From Planctomycetia bacterium (GTDB lineage Bacteria; Planctomycetota; Planctomycetia; Pirellulales; Thermoguttaceae), in the NCBI GenBank assembly GCA_030527185.1, contig JAUNBF010000003.1:46022-110021 (forward strand): 64,000 nucleotides of DNA. The letters run 5' to 3'. Under the pieces are notes generated by a model that searched no databases, was not told the origin of the DNA, and saw nothing but the letters and a program-made list of their open reading frames with translations. Position numbers and translations under genes: made by a program. Within the stretch, counting starts at the first letter, position 1. Every line of letters starts with the position of its first letter. Shown piece by piece: positions 45,292-54,313 of the stretch.

Positions 45292-46356
45292 ATGATTTCC
45301 CTGGGACAATTTCAGAAAATTCGTGAGAAGTGGGGCGAAAAGCTCCTGATTCTGGGACATTACTACATTCCTGACGAGACGATTGCCTGCACCGACCGGC
45401 AAGGGGACAGTCTGGCACTGGCGAAAATGGCCGCTTCCGATGAGAAATGTGAGGCGATTCTTTTCTGCGGTGTTCATTTCATGGCGGAAACAGCCGATAT
45501 TCTGGCGAATGCTCCGCAAAAAGTGGCGGCACGCGGAGGAAAACGGATTCCGGTCATGTTGCCCAATTTGCTGGCAGGTTGTCCGATGGCGAATATGGCT
45601 TCTCGCGGCGAAGTGGAAAAATGCTGGAAAATCCTGGCCGAAACGCTCGACGTGGAAAAGGAGGTCACGCCTGTCACGTATGTCAACAGTTCGGCCTCAA
45701 TCAAGGCATTTTGTGGCCTCCACGGCGGGATTGTCTGCACTTCCTCCAATGCCCGCGAAGTGTTGGAATGGGCCTTGGCACGAAAAAAACGGGTACTTTT
45801 CCTTCCCGACCAGCATTTGGGGCGGAATACGGCGTTGAAAATGGGAATTTCTCCCGACGAGATGGTTTTGTGGGATCGCCAGGCGGGAAAGGCTCTGGGA
45901 AATTTGGAGCAGGCCAAAGTCATTCTCTGGAACGGATTTTGCCGTGTCCATCATCAGATGACGCCTGCCATGGCGCAGCAAATGAAGACGCAGTATCCCG
46001 ACGCGAAACTGATTGTCCACCCGGAATGTTCGCAGGCAGTGGTGGCTCAAAGTGCGGCGGATGGTTCCACGTCGTTTCTCATTAACGTCGTTCAGAATTC
46101 GCAGCCGGGAGAAGCGTTTGTGATCGGAACGGAGTCGCATTTGGTAGATCGTTTACAGAAACAGTATCCCGACCGCGAAATTCACCATCTGGCCGAGAAA
46201 CACAACTGCGTCAACATGGAGCAAAATACGCTCGACGCTTTGTTGGGGTTGGTGGAGGCGTGGGATGCCGGGAAACCTTACAATATCGTGGCGGTTCCCG
46301 AAGAAATCGCGGCTCCGGCACGAGTGGCGCTGGAGAATATGCTGCGGGTGAAGTGA
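45292..46356 (+). CDS. nadA: Quinolinate synthase
   Basis: 354 aa. It has three repeated Rossmann-like segments with the iminoaspartate/DHAP-binding LLILGHYYIPDE, the conserved FCGVHFMAETADIL, VTYVNSSASIKAFCG, CTSSNA and LIVHPECS. Cysteines in GLLAGCP-like, KAFCG and HPECS positions are candidates for the 4Fe-4S cluster. It makes quinolinate for NAD. nadB and nadC are not in the window. ATG 45292 is forced by homology from residue 5 and has no ribosome site, only heptamer repeats upstream. The 3' end is 2 bp from the convergent lipoprotein gene. Confidence 0.93.
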   Translation: MISLGQFQKIREKWGEKLLILGHYYIPDETIACTDRQGDSLALAKMAASDEKCEAILFCGVHFMAETADILANAPQKVAARGGKRIPVMLPNLLAGCPMANMASRGEVEKCWKILAETLDVEKEVTPVTYVNSSASIKAFCGLHGGIVCTSSNAREVLEWALARKKRVLFLPDQHLGRNTALKMGISPDEMVLWDRQAGKALGNLEQAKVILWNGFCRVHHQMTPAMAQQMKTQYPDAKLIVHPECSQAVVAQSAADGSTSFLINVVQNSQPGEAFVIGTESHLVDRLQKQYPDREIHHLAEKHNCVNMEQNTLDALLGLVEAWDAGKPYNIVAVPEEIAAPARVALENMLRVK

Positions 46357-46358
46357 GG

Positions 46359-47009
46359 TTAAAAATCGACTTCCGTGCGATCGTAGGGGACGAACTGTTT
46401 GCTGATGTAGTTTGCCAGACGCTGAATATATTCGTTCTGGAAAGCACGTTCGCTCTGTTCTCCGGCAGCAACGACGCTCGATTTGGGGAAAACGTACTCG
46501 TTGAGGAAGGGGGGTTCGTAGAGAACGTTTCCAGTTGCCACATCAATCAATTGGACGTTCATATCCGCCCTGCCCTGCCAGACGTTGGTTCCGGCGATAT
46601 GGTTGTAGCTGAGCAGATCAATTCCGATAACCTGGTCTGCTCCGACCGCTTTGCCGATTTCCTGAAAATCGCTTTCCGCTTCCATGCCGTCGCAATACTC
46701 TTCGACTTTTTGCTGATTGACGACCTGGCATTCTTTTGGTTTCTTAATTCCGGCCTGGATTTTTCGGTTGAGTGCCCGGCTCAATTCCATCGCCACTTCA
46801 CTGTACTGATAGGAAGTCGAAGCTCTGGGACGGCAGACAATCGCCACTTTCCCCTTCATTTTTTTGCATGGTGGAGCCACTTCATCGCCATGAATGATAT
46901 ACGCAATGGTTCCAAAAGCACTGCATCCGGCCAGCGTCACCAACATTCCTCCCATCAAAATCAGCGTCATCAGGAGGCATTTTTTCAGGCTCTTTTCAGA
47001 AAACGGCAT
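46359..47009 (-). CDS. Lipoprotein, possibly LPS-assembly/CsgG-like
   Basis: 216 aa. Signal peptide II with lipobox LVTLAGC (Cys29). The mature part has a strand-helix pattern (KGKVAIVCRPRASTSYQYSEVAMELSRAL, AVGADQVIGIDLLSYNH, ADMNVQLIDVATGNVLYE) like the CsgG/LpoB/TolB-N superfamily of nucleotide-binding-like periplasmic lipoproteins. The precise family is uncertain. ATG 47009 has AAGGA 6 nt upstream. It sits tail to tail with nadA. Confidence 0.7.
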   Translation of the reverse strand: MPFSEKSLKKCLLMTLILMGGMLVTLAGCSAFGTIAYIIHGDEVAPPCKKMKGKVAIVCRPRASTSYQYSEVAMELSRALNRKIQAGIKKPKECQVVNQQKVEEYCDGMEAESDFQEIGKAVGADQVIGIDLLSYNHIAGTNVWQGRADMNVQLIDVATGNVLYEPPFLNEYVFPKSSVVAAGEQSERAFQNEYIQRLANYISKQFVPYDRTEVDF

Positions 47010-47147
47010 TTTTTATCCTTCATTGCGGGAACTGGGGGTGTATTTTTTTCTACTGGTGAAAATTAGCAAAAAAGTGGATTCCTGGCAAGAGCAATATCAC
47101 CGTAAGGGAGTAAAATCTGTAGATTCTTCAGAGAATCTCGACCCGGC

Positions 47148-47176
47148 TTGTATTTTTCCATCTCGGATTGTACAAT
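47148..47176 (+). promoter_or_regulatory. Sigma70-type promoter of the GH13-like gene
   Basis: TTGTAT (47148-47153), 17-bp spacer, TACAAT (47171-47176), about 52 bp before the start. Confidence 0.65.
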
Positions 47177-47228
47177 GGAGGCATGTTTTTTCAAAAAGGT
47201 TTTTTAGATAGAAAAGAAGGAAATGAAC

Positions 47229-50200
47229 ATGAAACGATGGATACCCCTCCTGTTATTGGCACTTGGCTGGACACTTTCGGCAAACGCGGAAACGCTGACG
47301 ATTGGTCAAAAAAATCAGGCCACGTTCGATACCACGACCGGACTCCTTACTTCGCTGACGTTTCAAGGGGAAACGGTGACGGTGGAACAGCCCTACATGA
47401 TGTTTGACATTCTTCAGGGAGAAAAAGAGAGTGCCGATTCGCGGTGGATTGCCTGGAAAAACAGCGAGTTTGTCACGTTGAAAAAACGGGACGAAAACAG
47501 GATTGTTTCGGTTTGGAAAACGGGGGACTGGCAGGTGGAGTTGCAGTATGAGATGGACGAAACGTGGGACATGCTGGGAAGGAGTGCCCGAATCGTCTGG
47601 CAGGGGAAGGAGGAGACCAAAATCAAGCATTTTTGGTGGCGTTTCCCCATTTTTCAGGCTCAAAAAGATTCCTATTTCTTCATTCCCGGCACGTATCCTC
47701 CCCAAAAGTATTCGTTGGGCGAGAAACCTTTGAAAAAGAGTGCGTCGTGGCAATTTCCCCCCATTTATCAGTGGAAAAAGAACGCTTCCCTGATGTTCTG
47801 CGTCGATTATCTCACGCCGAATTCCGATTTGGGAGGAACGGAACTGCAACAGACGGAACAGGGCTTACAAGTTAGCCAGGCGTTTGCCATTGCCGCGCGG
47901 ATGAAGCCGGGAGACGTTCAGGAATTGGGGACGTCGTGGCTTTGGTTTTTGCCGTGCGACGGGGAAAGTGCGATGAAGAAAATCCACACCTGGAACCGAC
48001 GTTTCGGAGTGACCGTTCCCGAAGGGCGTCCCACCGCGTTCCAGACGTCGATTTTGTACTGCATGCACCCCGGCGGCACGATTGGGAGCAACTGCAAGGA
48101 TTTGGGCGGGTTTACGCCAGCACTGCGGTGGGCAGACCGATTGGCCGAATTGGGAACGAACGCCGTCTGGTTCATGCCGTTGGAAGACCGGGGAATTTAC
48201 TGGCCGCGGGATTATTATCGCTTTCAGGAAGGGTTGGGGACGGGTGAGGAATACCGAAAATTGGTGCAAAAACTGCACGACTACGGCATGTACGTCATGC
48301 AGGACAGCGTTCCCCATGGCGGAAGCAACGAATTTGAACGTGCCAAACAACATCCTGAATGGCTGGTTTACGATGAGGATGGTTCCACGTTCCACTACTG
48401 GTGTTTCGATTTCAACTGGCCGACGTGGCGGGAGTACATGAAAAATGTGGCGAAGTTTTACATGACGGAATATGGCGTGGATGGTTTCCGAATCGACGCT
48501 TGCGGGGGTTCCAAAATTCCGAACTGGAATCCCGACATCCCCTATGGCCGGGCAAGTTTTGCCAAATTACAGGCTGGTTTGAACATGCAACGCTCCATCC
48601 GGGAAGGGGTGAAGGAAGTCCAGCCGAAAACGGGGGGTGTGCTGGCGGAGGTCAACGACAACCTTTTTGGGGCCATCAGCGACGCGATTTACGATTTCAC
48701 CGGTGGTGGCTGGGTTTTTCACGAATTGCGGAAACTCCCCCCCGAAACGTTCGTTTCCCAAATCCGCCGATGGCTTCATGAGACGAAATATGCCAGTGTG
48801 GAAGATTTGATTCGGATGCGCTATATCGAGAGCCACGATACGCTCCGTTCGCTTCCGTTTTATGGGGTGGAGCCTGCTCGGGCACTCGTGGCGATGATCT
48901 GTTTCATCGATGGAATGCCGATGATTTATCAGGAACAGGAGTTGGGGAATCTGGAAGTTTATCGCAAAATTTTCTCCATCCGCCACCAACTTCCTGAACT
49001 GCAAGGGGGGGATGCCGACTACACCTCCGTGCAAGTCCCCGACGGTGTTTTTGCGGCTCTGCGAACGAAAGAGGAAAATCGGTCGGTCGTTTTGGTCAAT
49101 TTTCATCCGACACCGGTCGATTTTACACTGGAACTTCCCGTGACCGAGTGTACCGATATGATGACAGGAAAAGTCCTGAGTGTGCGGGAGGGAAAACAGC
49201 AAATTTCGCTCCCGCCATACGGTTACACGGTGCTGGCACTGCGAAAATTGGCGGTACGGATGCCGGAACCCTTGCGGTCAGCTTGGGCACAAACAGCTTC
49301 GCCAGGTCGGGAAATTCCCGAATCGGATAACGTCCTGAAACTTCAGGGAGACCACTATCAGGCCTTCATCGACAAGCAAACCGGCCTGCTTCTTTCCATG
49401 AAACGGGGCGACGTGGAGATTTTGGGAGCTGCCCAACTGGAACTTCCCGCCGCCTTGTTGGAGAAAGATGCCAAAGTCACGTTCGAGCAAAAGGGAGACA
49501 AGCATTCTTTCAAAAAGATGTTTGAAAAACGGGAGTTGACCGTAACCTATCACGCCAGGCCGGACAAACTGGTGGTTCATGCCTCTTGGGCAGGCAAAGA
49601 GGTTCCTACCGAAGCTGCGATGTTATTCCCTTGTTCCCAGGCGGACATCTGGAGTGCCAATACGGTGGAGGGCTTCCTCAAAGACCGCGTGATCTACCGC
49701 AACGAAAAGACCGACGTCCAATCCCGACATGGCATTTACTGGCGGCCACTTCCGCTGCATACGCTTTACGATTCCTGCGTGATTCCAATCGGGAACGGTT
49801 TTCTCACGGCTGAGGGAAAAGAGGCCGTTACGTTCCAGTTCCGTGAAGAGTTGGAATATCTTCCCGCACGGGTACAGTGGCTCAACCGGGCAGGAGAAAA
49901 AGAGGGATTGACCGCCGCCATTTCCTGGCAAAACCCCTTAAAAAACAAAAAAACGGATTGGTCGGTGGAAATTTACCCGGAAAAACGGGAGCCGAAACCG
50001 TTCTGCTGCGAGAAAGGCGGGAAGCTGATTCCCTGCGCCGGCGGGTGGCTTTTTGAAAACGATTTTTATCAGTTACGCCTCTCCCGAACAGGCACCATCA
50101 CCTCCCTCATCTCCAAAAAAGATGGAAAACGGCGGGAAATTTGTCGAAACGCTCATCTCTATACCGACTACGGTTTTGGGCCGAATAAAAAACAGTACAG

Positions 50201-50726
50201 TTCGGAAAATGAAGTGGAAGTGTACGTCGATTTATGGGCGGTGGGAGATTCCGTCGTGCTTCAAATGGCAGGTCGCCCCCGACAGCGCGGACGATTTGAC
50301 AGAATCCCCCATCCGGTGGAATTTCAGGTGAGCTACAGTTTCAACAAAACCGATACGTTCACGACGCGCATACAAACAGAGGTTCCCCAATTCCCCGCCC
50401 AATCGGCGTTTCTGGCGTGGATGATGCCGATGAAGGAAATCGATGCGTTTACGTTTTTCTCCCATGGCAAAATCATAGCTTCGGGAAATCCCCATCAAAT
50501 TACCGGTCGTTCCTGGGAAAGTCGGAAAAACGGCCTTCTTCCCGACCAGCTCGACTTCCAGAAATCGGACGAAACGCTCCTTCGCATTTCCAACTGGACA
50601 TTCGACCAGCCATGGAATGTTTTTCTGGATGGCTCCAATTTCTTCATCGCTCTGTACGACGGGAAAATCGAGCCGCGACAGCCCAAAACGTATTCCGTGC
50701 AATTCCGTTGTCAGGTCGATCCTTAA
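47229..50726 (+). CDS. Large exported GH13-like glycosidase
   Basis: 1165 aa. A signal peptide (MKRWIPLLLLALGWTLSANA) is followed by an N-terminal beta-sandwich (about 25-270) and a TIM barrel (about 275-640) with alpha-amylase-clan motifs. The nucleophile Asp423 lies in YGVDGFRIDACGG, the acid/base Glu474 in VLAEVNDN, and the transition-state Asp537 in YIESHDTLR. A beta domain C then leads into a C-terminal half (about 700-1165) resembling galactose-mutarotase-like sandwiches. It probably hydrolyses alpha-glucans or a mixed glycan. The fusion is unusually large. ATG 47229 has AGAAGG 8 nt upstream; ATG 47223 is too close. The 3' end is overlapped by the antisense run-on of the GNAT gene. Confidence 0.8.
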   Translation: MKRWIPLLLLALGWTLSANAETLTIGQKNQATFDTTTGLLTSLTFQGETVTVEQPYMMFDILQGEKESADSRWIAWKNSEFVTLKKRDENRIVSVWKTGDWQVELQYEMDETWDMLGRSARIVWQGKEETKIKHFWWRFPIFQAQKDSYFFIPGTYPPQKYSLGEKPLKKSASWQFPPIYQWKKNASLMFCVDYLTPNSDLGGTELQQTEQGLQVSQAFAIAARMKPGDVQELGTSWLWFLPCDGESAMKKIHTWNRRFGVTVPEGRPTAFQTSILYCMHPGGTIGSNCKDLGGFTPALRWADRLAELGTNAVWFMPLEDRGIYWPRDYYRFQEGLGTGEEYRKLVQKLHDYGMYVMQDSVPHGGSNEFERAKQHPEWLVYDEDGSTFHYWCFDFNWPTWREYMKNVAKFYMTEYGVDGFRIDACGGSKIPNWNPDIPYGRASFAKLQAGLNMQRSIREGVKEVQPKTGGVLAEVNDNLFGAISDAIYDFTGGGWVFHELRKLPPETFVSQIRRWLHETKYASVEDLIRMRYIESHDTLRSLPFYGVEPARALVAMICFIDGMPMIYQEQELGNLEVYRKIFSIRHQLPELQGGDADYTSVQVPDGVFAALRTKEENRSVVLVNFHPTPVDFTLELPVTECTDMMTGKVLSVREGKQQISLPPYGYTVLALRKLAVRMPEPLRSAWAQTASPGREIPESDNVLKLQGDHYQAFIDKQTGLLLSMKRGDVEILGAAQLELPAALLEKDAKVTFEQKGDKHSFKKMFEKRELTVTYHARPDKLVVHASWAGKEVPTEAAMLFPCSQADIWSANTVEGFLKDRVIYRNEKTDVQSRHGIYWRPLPLHTLYDSCVIPIGNGFLTAEGKEAVTFQFREELEYLPARVQWLNRAGEKEGLTAAISWQNPLKNKKTDWSVEIYPEKREPKPFCCEKGGKLIPCAGGWLFENDFYQLRLSRTGTITSLISKKDGKRREICRNAHLYTDYGFGPNKKQYSSENEVEVYVDLWAVGDSVVLQMAGRPRQRGRFDRIPHPVEFQVSYSFNKTDTFTTRIQTEVPQFPAQSAFLAWMMPMKEIDAFTFFSHGKIIASGNPHQITGRSWESRKNGLLPDQLDFQKSDETLLRISNWTFDQPWNVFLDGSNFFIALYDGKIEPRQPKTYSVQFRCQVDP

Positions 50727-51158
50727 GGAGGGTGGCAGAACCTTGTCGACTGTTGGAAAAGTGCCGCATGGCGAACGGTTTTCCTGAACAAAACCCCAGT
50801 GTTGGTAAAAACCGACAGCGTGCGGGTTTTGTTCATTGACATCGACCGAACGGACATGAAGATGTTGGATGGCATGGGAGAGCATCGTTTTGCCATATCC
50901 TTTCCCGAAGGCTGCGGAGTGGAGAAAAAGCATTTCCAGTTTTTCTCCCTCTATCCCCATAAAGCCCTGAGGAGCTTCCTGTTCATCGTATCCGACACAA
51001 AGTTGGGCCACCTCCAGCAGTCCCTTTTCCATCCATGGACGAATTGCGGTTAAGTCTTTTTCGGTTAGAAAGAAATGCGTGGCACGAACCGACAGTTCCC
51101 AAATCTCCCCAAGAGGTTCTACCACGGCCTGCCGATTTTCGATTTCCTCAAGTCTCAT
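50232..51158 (-). CDS. GNAT acetyltransferase with run-on C-terminus antisense to the GH13-like gene
   Basis: 308 aa, but only the first 130 or so look native: VVEPLGEIWELSVRATHFFL, the acetyl-CoA loop LHSAAFGKGYGKTML, DVNEQNPHAVGFYQHWGF. These match YjaB-like N-acetyltransferases, normally about 150 aa. After NRSP (near 50770) the frame runs, without a stop, antisense through the 3' 495 bp of the GH13-like gene. A deletion or frameshift probably removed the original end. ATG 51158 overlaps the ribokinase stop (ATGA). The substrate is unknown. Confidence 0.65.
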   Translation of the reverse strand: MRLEEIENRQAVVEPLGEIWELSVRATHFFLTEKDLTAIRPWMEKGLLEVAQLCVGYDEQEAPQGFMGIEGEKLEMLFLHSAAFGKGYGKTMLSHAIQHLHVRSVDVNEQNPHAVGFYQHWGFVQENRSPCGTFPTVDKVLPPSLRIDLTTELHGIRFGLSRLDFPVVQSDEEIGAIQKNIPWLVECPVGNAKERFVRFLEVELVGKKAVFPTFPGTTGNLMGISRSYDFAMGEKRKRIDFLHRHHPRQKRRLGGELGNLCLYARRERIGFVETVAHLKFHRMGDSVKSSALSGATCHLKHDGISHRP

Positions 51159-52093
51159 TTTTTCCCTTCCGTAAATGCCAACACTTCTTCCCGCGTTGGC
51201 ATGGACTGTTGCGCCCCCAGACGAGTAACGCTCAATCCTGCGGCCACAATGGCAAATTGAGCCGCGTCCCGCAACGATTTTCCTTCCGCCAGACCGCAAG
51301 CCAAGGCACCGCTGAAACAGTCTCCCGCCGCCGTTGAATCGACCGCTTCCACCTGGATGGCAGGCAAAATTTCCGGTTCGCGGATTCCGTCACTCACCAA
51401 AACGCCCTGTCGTCCCAGTGTGATAAGGACCATTTTCACCCCTTTTTCATGGAGGATCCGGGCGGCCTGGCGGGCAGAATCGAAATCGGTCACGGGAATG
51501 CCGGTCAGGTAGGAGGCTTCCGTTTCGTTCGGCTTGATACAGGCAAGTTTTTCCAAAAGCGACGCGGGAAGTGGCGTTTTCGGAGCCGGAGCCGGATCCA
51601 AAATAAGAGGAATCTGGAATTGAGAGGCCAACTCCGCCGTTTTTTCGAGAGTTGCCAGAGGCGTTTCCAATTGAGTCACAATCACTTTGGCGGAAGAAAT
51701 CAACCGCGACGTTTCCTCCGCTTCCAGCACATCTTCCGGCGAAAGTTTCTCATTCGCCCCGGAGGCCACGGAAATGAGATTTTCCGCTTGCTCATCGACC
51801 AGAATGAGCGCAATTCCCGTCGCTTCCGTTTCGTCCTTTTTTACATAACGTGTATCGATTCCTTCGGCAACCAACCCTTGAATGGCCTGTTTCCCGAACA
51901 TATCGTTTCCGACGCGAGCCACAAAAGCAACGTCTCCTCCCAATCGAGCCGCCGCGACAGCCTGATTCGCCCCTTTTCCGCCCGCATTCATGACGAACTG
52001 CCCGCCGATGACCGTTTCGCCGGGACGCGGAATCGTCCGGGAACGAATCACCATATCGGTATTGGAACTCCCCACAACGACAATTTTCGACAT
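51155..52093 (-). CDS. rbsK: Ribokinase
   Basis: 312 aa PfkB kinase. The sugar-binding motifs are VVGSSNTDMV and NAGGKGANQAVAAA, and the ATP/anion-hole motif is DSTAAGDCFSGALACG with the catalytic Asp. It phosphorylates D-ribose at O5. It lies 13 bp downstream of a GRP-family sugar transporter and is coupled to the GNAT gene, giving a compact ribose uptake and activation unit. It ends at the expected length. Confidence 0.92.
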   Translation of the reverse strand: MSKIVVVGSSNTDMVIRSRTIPRPGETVIGGQFVMNAGGKGANQAVAAARLGGDVAFVARVGNDMFGKQAIQGLVAEGIDTRYVKKDETEATGIALILVDEQAENLISVASGANEKLSPEDVLEAEETSRLISSAKVIVTQLETPLATLEKTAELASQFQIPLILDPAPAPKTPLPASLLEKLACIKPNETEASYLTGIPVTDFDSARQAARILHEKGVKMVLITLGRQGVLVSDGIREPEILPAIQVEAVDSTAAGDCFSGALACGLAEGKSLRDAAQFAIVAAGLSVTRLGAQQSMPTREEVLAFTEGKK

Positions 52094-52106
52094 CCTTGTT
52101 TTCTCC

Positions 52107-53168
52107 TTATAATTTTGTCCAAATAATCAGTGTCAGTCCAATCAGAAAACAGAGAAACATGGCGGCCAGGATTTTCCCGGTACTTTGCGGAGCGGCCTTG
52201 AATTCCCGCCAGATGAAAACGCCCCAAATGGCGGCAATCAGCGTGGCACCCTGCCCCAGTCCATACGAAACTGCCGGGGAAGCGACGCCGGCGGCAATCA
52301 CGTTCAACGACATGCCGACCGCCCAAATACAACCTCCCACAATCCCCCACGCATGTTCCTGGCAACTTCCCCGGAAATACTCCGAAAGAGCGACTGGCGT
52401 TCCCACCACCGGCTTCGCCATCAAAAATGGCAGGACGAGAAAACTGCTCACGAAAACGCCCAACGCGAAAATCACATTGGCGGTATACGGTGTCAGCTTG
52501 CCAGCCTGCAAGATCGCCCCATCTTTCTGCATGTTGGCTGCCGTCAAGTCCCAAAGCGTTCCGCTCACCTCCACCTTCGCCAGCGACGACGCGACGAAAT
52601 AGTAAAACAGCGACATCAAAACGCCACACAAAATAGCTAGAATCAGCCCTTTTTTCTTGCTTGCCCCACCAGAATTTTCCTCATCCTGCGGCAATTGACC
52701 ATACGCCCTGGCATTGAGCAGAATGGCGACCGTCACCAACGCCACACCACCAAATAACAACGCGGCGTTTCCCGACTGATCGGCCAGATAATTCAGAATC
52801 ACCCCCAACACCAGTGCCAGCCCAATTCCCACCGGAAACGCGACCGACATTCCCGCAATCGCAATCGCTGCCACGAGCATGATGTTGGCGATATTGAAAA
52901 CGACGCCTCCCGCAAACGCCCAACCGAGCGACTGCGGCGACGCCTGGCTCAAATCGGCACAAAATCCGCGTCCCCACTCCCCGTGACTACCGAGCGTGAA
53001 CGCAAAAATCAGCGACATCAGAAGCACACCCAGCACATAATCCCAGTAAAACAACTCAAAACGCCACGTTTTTCCCGCCGCTTTCTGCGTATTTCCCCAC
53101 GACCCCCAACAGAGCATCGTAATGACGCAAAACAACACGGCAATGGGGTAACTTTCCAGTAAAAACAT
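52107..53168 (-). CDS. GRP-type sugar (glucose/ribose) transporter
   Basis: 353 aa with ten membrane segments and DMT-superfamily repeats, related to the glucose/ribose porter (GlcU/RbsU) group. Features are ITMLCWGSWGNTQK near the N-terminus and a central Lys/Glu loop (GGASKKKG). It probably imports ribose by proton symport, because ribokinase is the next gene. Related rhamnose-proton symporters have the same topology. The GTTTTTACT-rich leader is short. The start is ATG 53168. Confidence 0.85.
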   Translation of the reverse strand: MFLLESYPIAVLFCVITMLCWGSWGNTQKAAGKTWRFELFYWDYVLGVLLMSLIFAFTLGSHGEWGRGFCADLSQASPQSLGWAFAGGVVFNIANIMLVAAIAIAGMSVAFPVGIGLALVLGVILNYLADQSGNAALLFGGVALVTVAILLNARAYGQLPQDEENSGGASKKKGLILAILCGVLMSLFYYFVASSLAKVEVSGTLWDLTAANMQKDGAILQAGKLTPYTANVIFALGVFVSSFLVLPFLMAKPVVGTPVALSEYFRGSCQEHAWGIVGGCIWAVGMSLNVIAAGVASPAVSYGLGQGATLIAAIWGVFIWREFKAAPQSTGKILAAMFLCFLIGLTLIIWTKL

Positions 53169-53286
53169 ACCGACCTCCTCTGTAGTGACTTTTTATCTTT
53201 CTGCCCGTGACGATAGTTTCAGTATAACGGAAATCCCCACGTTTGGCAAACCATTCCCCTCCTTTTTTCCGAAATTATGGTCATTT

Positions 53287-54117
53287 TTACAAAAATTCCA
53301 GGCCGTAGCCCATGAAAAGCATTCCGGTGAGGATTCCTGCCAGGGCAATGTGGTGCGCACCATAAATTTCCGCCATGGGAAGGAGTTCGTCAAAGGAGAT
53401 GTAAATCATCACCCCCGCCACCAGCGCAAACAACATGGCCAGAAGAGCCGGTGTGAGAAAAGGCATCAGGAACCAAAAGCCCAACAGTGCCCCGGCCGGT
53501 TCCGCCAGCCCGGAAAGGAGCGAGTAAAAGAACGCTTTTTCCCGGCTTCCCGTGGCGTACAGAATCGGAACCGCAATGGCAATCCCTTCGGGAATATTGT
53601 GCAACGCAACCGCAATGGCAATCGGAATGCCGACATCCATCCCCGACAATCCCCCCGCAAACGTCGCCAACCCTTCGGGGAAATTATGCACCCCAATCGC
53701 CAGCATGAAAAGCAGCCCGGCACGACCCTGGCGAGCACGTTCGGTGGGGGTGGCGTGAAGTGCCTGGACAATCTCCTTTTCCGAGCGGACGTGGTGAGGG
53801 TTTTCCACATCGGGAATCAACCGGTCGATGAGAAACGTGATTCCCAGCCCCGCCGCAAACGCGGTCACGGCACACAGCCCTCCCACCACGGAAGGAGAAT
53901 ACATTTGACTCAAATCATGGCGTGCCAGTGGCATGAGTTCGACCAGCGAAATATAGATCATCACCCCTGCGGAAAATCCCAGCGACGCGGACAAAAACCG
54001 CCCGGAAGAGTTTTCCAGCCGTGTGAAAAACGCAATCGCGCCACCAATGCCTGTGGACAAGCCCGCAAACAAAGTCCACCCAAAAATCGCCCAAAACTGT
54101 TCTCCTGAAATTTCCAT
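53287..54117 (-). CDS. zupT: ZIP-family metal transporter
   Basis: 276 aa with eight predicted membrane helices. Helices 4 and 5 carry the metal-binding HNFPEG and HNIPEG motifs, and a variable cytosolic loop (about 110-140, DVENPHHVRSEKE) has two His. It imports zinc, iron or manganese. ATG 54117 has AGGG 7 nt upstream; the longer frame to 54162 has none. It is a single gene beside a divergent phosphoesterase. Confidence 0.9.
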   Translation of the reverse strand: MEISGEQFWAIFGWTLFAGLSTGIGGAIAFFTRLENSSGRFLSASLGFSAGVMIYISLVELMPLARHDLSQMYSPSVVGGLCAVTAFAAGLGITFLIDRLIPDVENPHHVRSEKEIVQALHATPTERARQGRAGLLFMLAIGVHNFPEGLATFAGGLSGMDVGIPIAIAVALHNIPEGIAIAVPILYATGSREKAFFYSLLSGLAEPAGALLGFWFLMPFLTPALLAMLFALVAGVMIYISFDELLPMAEIYGAHHIALAGILTGMLFMGYGLEFL

Positions 54118-54313
54118 CGTTTCCCTGTTGAAAAAGGATACCCGCGACCATCTCTCCGTCATCTATTGTATCCCTTTTCCAAATTTCGCATACCCCCGGT
54201 TGAGGAATTTCCCACCTCTTGAAATTTGGAGGCCAGGATGTTAAAATAGATATTGTTCTATGAAAAAGAACCGAGATTTACGCAAAAAACGTTATTTTTA
54301 CAAGGAACCATCC

